This document shows positions 59,901 through 64,000 of a stretch of 64,000 bases of DNA, in pieces. Position 1 is the stretch's first letter. Every line of letters begins with the position of its first letter. The stretch covers positions 28,831 to 92,830 of the forward strand of contig JALOBC010000012.1 in NCBI GenBank assembly GCA_023228465.1, written 5' to 3'. Source of the stretch: Dokdonella sp. GTDB lineage: Bacteria; Pseudomonadota; Gammaproteobacteria; Xanthomonadales; Rhodanobacteraceae. Below the pieces are notes generated by a model, which worked only from the letters and a program-made list of their open reading frames with translations, had not been told where the DNA came from and searched no databases. A program made the position numbers and the translations under genes.

Positions 59901-60458
59901 GTCACGGAACCACTTGAGCAGCGCCGCCTGGAAGGCGAGCCGCAGGCGCAGGGCCTGGGCGCGCAATTCCGCCGGCAGCAGGGGCTGCGCGCGCCCATCC
60001 GCGGATGCCGGCAGCGGCACGGCGAGATCCGGCGCAAACAGGGCCGATTCGGTCAGCAGGTTTTCGCCGCGGCAGGCGCGCAGGTCGTTGAGCAGCGGCA
60101 GCAGCACGATGGGGATGTCCCGGTGGCCGCTCTGCAGGCGCTCGAGGTAGTCGGGCAGCTGCACCATGCCGCGCATCAGCACGGAATAGCTTTCCTCGAG
60201 CTGGCGCACGCTGCCGGCAAGCAACGCTTCGGCCAGGCGCTCCATGTTTTCGACCACCATGGCCGCGCCGTACAGCTCGACCATGCGCAGGCTGCCCTGC
60301 ACCTGGTGCAGGTGCGCGACGCAGGCACGCATGGGTGCCAGCTCGGTCGGATCGTCGACGTAGGCTTCCAGCGCCGCCCGGGCCTCGGCCAGCGTGGCGT
60401 CGAGTGCCTGCTTGACCCAGTTCAGGGCGGTAAAATCGCCTTCCTCGTGCAGTTTCAT
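53964..60458 (-). CDS. chpA: Giant hybrid chemotaxis histidine kinase of type IV pili (ChpA)
   Basis: A 2164-residue CheA-like kinase that controls twitching motility and surface sensing. Several Hpt-type domains are visible: HLHQVQGSLRM near residue 48 (degenerate), HTLKGSGRLVG near 755, HTLNGAIAM near 940 (degenerate, Asn for Lys) and HTLKGGARMAG near 1411. Long acidic Ala/Pro linkers lie between about 1050 and 1370. The catalytic core follows: dimerisation helices near 1550-1650, N-box NALAHGIESPEERV near 1740, G-boxes ISDDGRGMDRDAI and LSGRGVGMDVVNNEIKQLGG, then a CheW-like domain. The C-terminal receiver (VMVVDDSITMRKVTTRVLER, LLLLDIEMPRMDGYE, GKPY) completes it. It follows pilJ after 97 bases and overlaps chpB. 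Confidence 0.94.
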   Translation of the reverse strand: MKLHEEGDFTALNWVKQALDATLAEARAALEAYVDDPTELAPMRACVAHLHQVQGSLRMVELYGAAMVVENMERLAEALLAGSVRQLEESYSVLMRGMVQLPDYLERLQSGHRDIPIVLLPLLNDLRACRGENLLTESALFAPDLAVPLPASADGRAQPLLPAELRAQALRLRLAFQAALLKWFRDEGSAEHLNRLIDVLDRLRRISSGADARRLWWIAAAVIEAVENGGLEASVAVKLLFGRVDREIHRFAKDGEMGFAATPPRDLTKNLLYYVAHSGDAGTFPDGVRSAEVRSAYHLDTLLPTAGEMQHAQGSMTGHNRNLLGTVSAAIKDDLLRVKDALDIFLRAGKVDPSGLEDQVELLDRVGDTLGMLGLGVPRRVVSEQRNVVVQMARSQRPIDEGALLDVAGALLYVEASLDDHIERLGADDGRAPADEALELPRAEVRRILDALMREAAVNIDQAKQDIVAFIESPWDHERVAQIPRLLEEIAGALRMLGLPDPAELMTALVRFVEVELLAHRRVPTAEQMDKLADALAAVEYYLEASREQRRNRDRILDVARDSLDALGYWPLPDVPAGLAAAREQSAAATDAPTGVAAPEVAAPPLPVPSHDQSGEPPAQDAAHFGFDPESGLPEVEVLPGQDLGDLVIGDAATPPPAAQELDGLRLAATEDGSSSPDEGEWIEIEEEVEEEVAIDDPAPTGFETAASEEIDDDIREVFIEEVAEEIASMNAQFPLWKEAPDNLELLKPLRRSFHTLKGSGRLVGALALGEFSWKIENLMNRVLDGSIQPTPAVIALVERGVAAVPHLLGALRREPAPRVDSAAFTDVADRLAAGEEAWLPEQEATATRTVRRTVRRRVPAPPHDLPHVDADVVAADLAGDTSMPSGIEIEAGPLPNIDPVLFDILQSEVAGHLAAIEAYLGECEPDPQPATEPLLRAMHTLNGAIAMVDIPTIGAVVAPLEAWIKRMRSAHAAPDAAGLATLRDMVALTRTVMQKLDARDADLPDSAALVTTALALRDSAPEGEPHRHWYSDEESDELIVDAGETAAPTDTESVTPSADTADASPEPVEADVAGEDARLDADPHFAAAEEAAGAPEAARGDDAVPGDALPSVADDTVDAERSHAPVAPVDWWTSDAPAQDAGWTPADAGADAPMPPAAQAHDPGAEEEEDASLPDDLGAALAAFDPVAAETTAAAIGEVSMPAELQAASEPFSLPSTIDDLVASALDLDDADAADATPDAAPATSETPPVQEPGEAPAVSEPGEPADLPVEEPVALDAAPLAEAPALADVGVDEDTPADADERADPSVVADAEEVVDSEEVVDGEAAPAEAAVPADSPAPAPRAVLGGLAPPPLADDPQPDAALDAGDADDDLLDIFAQEGADILDHSDGMLARLREAPTDHAPIVELQRDLHTLKGGARMAGLVPIGDLSHAMESLVDMLSEGRLEIDRVVVESLEHGFDRLHGLVQRVAQRRAIAMPVNAIGRFERLAAGAPLVAVEAPAGADPVMTPEVGQPEVVREAASVAPVPAPRRLTAMDREEAPHAPQELIRVRSDLLDSLVNYAGEVSIYRARLEQQISTFRFNLVELEQTVSRLREQLRKLEIETEAQIIARYQREQLDTLDGVFDPLELDRFSQLQQLSRGLGESVSDLVSIQGLLDDQTRQSETLLLQQSRVSSDLQEGLMRTRMVPFDSLVPSLRRTLRQAAEELGKRTQLRVEGAQGEMDRNLLERMKAPFEHMLRNALAHGIESPEERVAAGKPAEGTVSIAVSREATEVVLKISDDGRGMDRDAIRAQAIERGLLKAGVELSDRDLFGFVLETGFSTARELTQLSGRGVGMDVVNNEIKQLGGSLAIDSVAGRGTTFSVRLPFTLAVTQAILVRLGENVYAIPMSSVQGVARIAGVDLERRLAAGETRQVYGGEEYQIHDLAQLLGVPRLRATSGDETQVPLLMTRSGDQRSAVRIDGVVGSREIVVKSVGPQVSSVPGIFGATIMGDGAVVIILDLAPLVRRLIALREHAAETGLEVPAAPVAPVPVVQPRRRPMVMVVDDSITMRKVTTRVLERAEFEVATAKDGLDALEKLQDLTPDLLLLDIEMPRMDGYELAIYMRNDARLREVPIIMITSRTGEKHRQRALEIGVERYLGKPYQEDDLLRQVHETLEVERG

Positions 60459-60555
60459 GCCTTTACCCCCGGCGCCGGGCGCGCTGCGCCAATCGACGCC
60501 GCGACGTCATGGCGAAAGGATTCGTGTTGGGCGGAGAGGGTGTCATCACTCAAGG

Positions 60556-62592
60556 TCACCCGGGCAGCTTGAAGTCGGCGACCGAACGGCGCAGGTCCGA
60601 TGCGAGCTGGGCCAGGTTGCCGATCGACTCGGCGGTCTGGCTGGCGCCGACCGAGGTCTGCGAGGTGATTTCCTGGATCACGTTCATCGTCGCCGAGATA
60701 TTGGTCGCCGCAGCCGACTGCTGGCGTGCCGACGTCGAGATGCCCTGGATGAGTCCGGCCAGGTTGTTCGACACGGTCTCGATTTCGCCCAGCGCGTGGC
60801 CGGCGTCCTCGGCCAGGCGTGCGCCCGACACCACTTCGGACGTGGTCTGCTCCATCGAACTGACCGCCTCGTTGGTGTCGGACTGAATCGTCTGCACCAG
60901 GGTCTCGATGCGCTTGGTCGCGCCCGAGGCGCGTTCGGCCAGACGCTGCACTTCGTCTGCAACCACGGCGAAGCCGCGGCCCGCCTCGCCGGCCGAGGCC
61001 GCCTGGATGGCGGCGTTCAAGGCCAGGATGTTGGTCTGCTCGGCGATATCGTTGATGAGTTCGACGATGGAGCCGATTTCCTGTGAGGATTCACCGAGAC
61101 GCTTGATGCGCTTGGAGGTTTCCTGGATCTGGTCGCGGATCGAATCCATTCCGGCGATGGTCTGTCGCACCACCTGGGCGCCGTTGGCGGCGATCTGCAC
61201 CGAGCGCTGCGCCACCTCGGCGCTGTCGATCGAGTTCTTGGACACGCCATCGATGGATGTGGCCATGTCGTTGATGGCCGCCGAAGCGCTGGTGATCTGG
61301 CGCGCCTGGTGCTGCGCCGCTTCGGCCAGCTGCATCGCCGTGGCCTGGGTTTCCTGCGCCGCCGCGGACACCTGGACCGCCGTCTCGTTGATGGTGGTGA
61401 CCAGGCTGCGCAGGGCCTCGACGGCGAAGTTGACCGAGTCGGCGATGGCGCCGGTGATGTCCTCGGTGACCGTGGCCTTCACGGTGAGATCGCCTTCGGC
61501 CAGCGAGCCCATCTCGTCGAGCAGGCGCAGGATGGCTTCCTGATTGCGCTGGTTCAGCTCGGCGGTGCGCTGGTAGCGACGCTGGCCGTCGCGGATCAGG
61601 TTGTAGCCGAGGATCAGCAGCAGCAGGAATGCGGCGGCGGCCGCGACGGCACCCCAGATCGGGTTGGGAAACAGGCGCTTGCGCGGCAGCTCGTCGATGC
61701 GTACTGCAACGTTGCCGGCGCGCAGCAGCACGCCCTGGCTGTCGGTGAAGCTCGCATCCGCCGCGTCCTTGACTTCCTGCAGCGCCGTGGCCGCGTCGAG
61801 GATGACCTTGACCGGTTCGCCGACCGAAGCCCAGGTGCCGGCGACGTCGGTGACGATTTCCTTGGCATTGGCGTTGTCCAGCGGCTTGATGTTGAGTTCC
61901 GAGGCCCCTTCCATCAGACCGTTGAGCACCGCCTGGTAGAGCCGCGAGTCGCGCTCCAGCCCGGCCGCCGAGGCCTGGGTTTCCTCGCCGCCGGCGAGGA
62001 TGCGGCTGACGCGGCCACCCATGCGGTCGGCGAGCTGCATCTGGCGCGAGGTGATATAGACCTGCGAGGCCGTGGCGCCGCGGTCGGTGAGGATGTTGAC
62101 CACCTCGGTCATGCGCGAGTTCAGCATCGACAGCTTGTCGGTGAAGTCCTTGGCGCTGGCGTGCGCGGCGAGCACGGTTTCCTTGTTGGAAATGATCTTC
62201 TGCGCGTCGGCCTGCAGCTGGTTCCAGGATGCGGTCAGCGCCGCCAGGTCCTTGTCCACGCCGGGCGCCTTGGCGTAACCGGGCATGCCGGTCTTCTTGT
62301 CGCCGGTGTTGAGGTTCCTGACGTAGGTATCGATGTTGTTGCGGGTGCTGTCCAGTTCCTGGAAGGCCAGCTCGTTGCCGGCCGCCGCCTCGGCGGCGTA
62401 CTTGGCCAGCTGCTGCGACAACACCTGGATCTGCGTGGTCAGGGAGACCGCCTTGCGGTCGTTCTGGTTGTTGAGGTACAGGAAGACGAAATCGACGATC
62501 GCAAATGCGAACAGCAATCCCAGCAACACGAAGAGAACCGTGTTGGCCCTGCCACCCCGTTCGCGCCCCAGCGCGCCTGTCGTTGTACTCAC
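60556..62592 (-). CDS. pilJ: Methyl-accepting chemoreceptor of type IV pili (PilJ)
   Basis: A 678-residue inner-membrane chemoreceptor. The first helix is [20 protein letters not shown] and a periplasmic domain of about 260 residues follows (two PilJ-type helical units). The second helix is [25 protein letters not shown]-like segment leads to a long cytoplasmic signalling coiled coil with the hairpin tip [40 protein letters not shown]. The C-terminus ends VADFKLPG without a CheR-tethering pentapeptide. It starts with GTG at 62592 after GGTGAAGC. In the Pil-Chp system PilJ senses pilus retraction signals and feeds ChpA. Confidence 0.93.
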   Translation of the reverse strand: MSTTTGALGRERGGRANTVLFVLLGLLFAFAIVDFVFLYLNNQNDRKAVSLTTQIQVLSQQLAKYAAEAAAGNELAFQELDSTRNNIDTYVRNLNTGDKKTGMPGYAKAPGVDKDLAALTASWNQLQADAQKIISNKETVLAAHASAKDFTDKLSMLNSRMTEVVNILTDRGATASQVYITSRQMQLADRMGGRVSRILAGGEETQASAAGLERDSRLYQAVLNGLMEGASELNIKPLDNANAKEIVTDVAGTWASVGEPVKVILDAATALQEVKDAADASFTDSQGVLLRAGNVAVRIDELPRKRLFPNPIWGAVAAAAAFLLLLILGYNLIRDGQRRYQRTAELNQRNQEAILRLLDEMGSLAEGDLTVKATVTEDITGAIADSVNFAVEALRSLVTTINETAVQVSAAAQETQATAMQLAEAAQHQARQITSASAAINDMATSIDGVSKNSIDSAEVAQRSVQIAANGAQVVRQTIAGMDSIRDQIQETSKRIKRLGESSQEIGSIVELINDIAEQTNILALNAAIQAASAGEAGRGFAVVADEVQRLAERASGATKRIETLVQTIQSDTNEAVSSMEQTTSEVVSGARLAEDAGHALGEIETVSNNLAGLIQGISTSARQQSAAATNISATMNVIQEITSQTSVGASQTAESIGNLAQLASDLRRSVADFKLPG

Positions 62593-62653
62593 GCTTCACC
62601 CCCGATGAACGATGATTGCCGCTGCATGGTGATTCGTTCCCACAGCGCCCGCT

Positions 62654-63196
62654 TCACGCCGCGGCCTGCTGGAATTGTGTGCTGCGCGCCAGTGCCGCCA
62701 TGCTGAACAGGCCCCACTGGATGCCGCCCAGACTGACGTTCTCGCCGACGAACCGGCTGTAGCTCCCTTCCGGCTCGCCGGTGCTCTCGGCCAGCTGCTC
62801 GGTGGAAAAGCTGCGCTGGCCAAGGACCTCATCCACCAGCAGGCCGACGCTGCCACCGTGCTGGCGCACGACCAGCACGCGCGTACTCTCGCCCGTCAGG
62901 CTGCGCGCGCCTTCGACGAAATCATTGAGATCGATGACCGGAACCAGGTTGCCGCGAACGTTGGCGATGCCGAGCAGCCAGCTGCGCGCGCCAGGCACCG
63001 GCGTCAACGGCGGCAGGGTCAGGATTTCGCCGACTTCGTCGATGCTGCTCACGAAATGGCGCGGACCGATGCGGAAACCGATGCCGCGCCACAGGCCCGG
63101 CGCCTCGATCTGCTCAGGCACGCCGGCCACGTGGGCCAGGCTGCGCTGCTCATACTCGGCCAGGACTTCGAACGGCGTACCAAGGGGTGCGTTCAT
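62654..63196 (-). CDS. pilI: CheW-like adaptor (PilI)
   Basis: A 180-residue CheW-domain adaptor that couples PilJ to the kinase ChpA. It has GIGFRIGPRHFVSSIDEVGE as the first beta-strands, VPGARSWLLGIANVRGNLVP VIDLNDF as the conserved receptor/kinase contact loop, and VGLLVDEVLGQRSFSTEQLA. The length and N-terminal extension match PilI. It lies 61 bases upstream of pilJ and 110 bases downstream of pilG in the same operon. Confidence 0.92.
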   Translation of the reverse strand: MNAPLGTPFEVLAEYEQRSLAHVAGVPEQIEAPGLWRGIGFRIGPRHFVSSIDEVGEILTLPPLTPVPGARSWLLGIANVRGNLVPVIDLNDFVEGARSLTGESTRVLVVRQHGGSVGLLVDEVLGQRSFSTEQLAESTGEPEGSYSRFVGENVSLGGIQWGLFSMAALARSTQFQQAAA

Positions 63197-63306
63197 GATG
63201 CCAGCCTCCGCCCACGCCGCAGCGTCGGCCTGGTTGGAACCCTCTGCATGTCGCGTTTGCCCGCCATTCGCCTCCCCCTCTTGCCCACCGACCGCGTACC
63301 GTCCGA

Positions 63307-63702
63307 TCAGGCGCTCACGTGGCGCCGGATCGCACCGAGCAACTCATCGCGCGTGAACGGCTTGGTGAGGTACTGCTCGGAACCCACGATGCGCCCGCGC
63401 GCCTTGTCGAACAGGCCATCCTTCGACGACAGCATGATAACCGGCGTCGTCTTGAACATCTGGTTGTTCTTGATCAGTGCGCAGGTCTGGTAGCCGTCCA
63501 GTCGCGGCATCATGATGTCGACGAAGATGATCTGCGGCTGCTGGTCGGAAATCTTGGCCAGGGCCTCGAAACCGTCAGTCGCCGTCACCACCTCGCAGCC
63601 CTCCTTGCGCAGCAGGGTTTCCGCGGTGCGGCGGATGGTCTTGGAGTCGTCTATGACCATCACCTTGATGCCGCTCAGGTCCGCGTCTTTCGTTTCGTCC
63701 AC
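63307..63702 (-). CDS. pilG: Response regulator of twitching motility (PilG)
   Basis: A 131-residue single-domain receiver, the CheY-type output of the Pil-Chp system that promotes pilus extension and cAMP signalling. It has the acidic pocket and switch residues VMVIDDSKTIRRTAETLLRK, the phospho-accepting Asp in IIFVDIMMPRLDGYQTCALI KNNQ, Thr/Ser in VIMLSSKDGLFDKARGRIVG and Lys in QYLTKPFTRDELLGAIRRH. The match to PilG is closer than to PilH. The start is GTG at 63702, with GGGGGAA about six bases upstream. It is first in the operon, behind an exact sigma-54 promoter. PilH, the partner regulator in Pseudomonas, is missing here. Confidence 0.93.
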   Translation of the reverse strand: MDETKDADLSGIKVMVIDDSKTIRRTAETLLRKEGCEVVTATDGFEALAKISDQQPQIIFVDIMMPRLDGYQTCALIKNNQMFKTTPVIMLSSKDGLFDKARGRIVGSEQYLTKPFTRDELLGAIRRHVSA

Positions 63703-63768
63703 CTGATTCCCCCAACCCCGGCCGACCCATCAGGCCGGCGCCGCAATTCGTCACATGTAACCAAGGCA

Positions 63769-63784
63769 AGCAAATCGCGTGCCA
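63769..63784 (-). promoter_or_regulatory. Sigma-54 (RpoN) promoter of the pilG-chpC operon
   Basis: On the minus strand the sequence TGGCAC-GCGAT-TTGCT (63784-63769) matches the sigma-54 consensus TGGCACR-N4-TTGCW at every defined base with correct spacing. Transcription would start near 63758, giving a leader of about 56 bases before pilG. Sigma-54 promoters need an enhancer-binding activator; none is encoded in the window. Confidence 0.8.
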
Positions 63785-63879
63785 TGGATCGCAAGCGTAG
63801 GGCAGGCGCGTGTTCTGTGCCCGCGCCGCCCCGTGTCTTATCCAACACCCTCGCGGGACTGTCAAGTTGTTGCTGGGTG

Positions 63880-64000
63880 GATTCAATTCTGAAGTGCACC
63901 ACTCACGCTGTGAGGTGGCGCAGGTGCGGTAGCCTGTGCAGCTTCACCGCCAAGTGGAACCACACATGGGCTACGCGCACCTGAGCCAGGACGAACGCTA
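63880..64000 (+). mobile_element. Left end of an IS30-type insertion sequence (cut by window edge)
   Basis: The right edge contains the start of an IS30-like transposase gene, preceded by ATTCAATTCTGAAGTGCACC at about 63880-63899, which looks like an IS30-family terminal repeat. The exact left boundary cannot be fixed without the other end and the target duplication. Confidence 0.55.
63966..64000 (+). CDS. IS30 family transposase, first residues only
   Basis: Only 11 codons and part of a twelfth are inside the window, reading MGYAHLSQDER. This matches the characteristic opening of IS30 transposases (MxYxHLTxxERYxI, the start of the helix-turn-helix). GTGGAA lies upstream of the ATG. The gene points away from pilG, and its insertion lies about 260 bases upstream of the pilG start. 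Confidence 0.65.
   Translation, partial: MGYAHLSQDER

Noticed and set aside
53874-60572. A 2232-codon open frame on the plus strand opposite chpA
   Set aside because: It is the mirror of the GC-rich chpA codons (His/Arg/Gln-rich translation, no domains), while the minus strand encodes a full set of Hpt, kinase and receiver motifs.

Overview
The window is GC-rich DNA from a Gammaproteobacterium, most likely of the Lysobacterales (Xanthomonadales). Three features point there: a type II secretion operon in the xps order E-F-G-H-I-J-K-L-M-N-D with a lipoprotein secretin, a Pil-Chp chemosensory operon, and an IFxxGFE-type tag in two secreted proteins that I associate with this order. The lineage call is inference from gene order and motifs; no rRNA or tRNA gene is visible.

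Left part (1-12.1 kb): the 5' end of clpB with a heat-shock type promoter; a secreted protein of unknown function; a GTGA-coupled pair consisting of a PcfJ-like/HIRAN fusion protein and a membrane-anchored protein; a giant MmeI-like fused restriction-methylation enzyme whose reading frame carries a tandem array of REP-type palindromes and a second short insertion; and ettA, an ABC-F translation factor gene broken by a frameshift. The PcfJ/HIRAN pair beside the restriction enzyme is the best candidate here for an undescribed system.

Middle (12.2-31.4 kb): a secreted sulfatase with dockerin-like calcium loops; pyrF; a 14-unit delta-60-repeat secreted protein; an OPT-family transporter; a five-gene polysaccharide operon (wzm and wzt exporter, methyltransferase, an unusual large glycosyltransferase-like protein, a GT2 glycosyltransferase); then a parvulin-type foldase and two large secreted proteins of unknown function, one expressed from a visible sigma-70 promoter through a structured leader.

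Right part (31.4-64 kb): the xps-type type II secretion operon, ending in a small lipoprotein, with GGGAATC-type repeats inserted between its first genes; a membrane protein that resembles exosortase-H-associated proteins; purL; xerD followed by two tandem DsbC-type disulfide isomerases; an RDD membrane protein; and the complete chp chemosensory operon for type IV pili (pilG-pilI-pilJ-chpA-chpB-chpC, lacking pilH and pilK) behind an exact sigma-54 promoter. An IS30-type element begins at the right edge. Most systems serve the envelope and surface: secretion, polysaccharide export, disulfide chemistry of exported proteins and twitching control.
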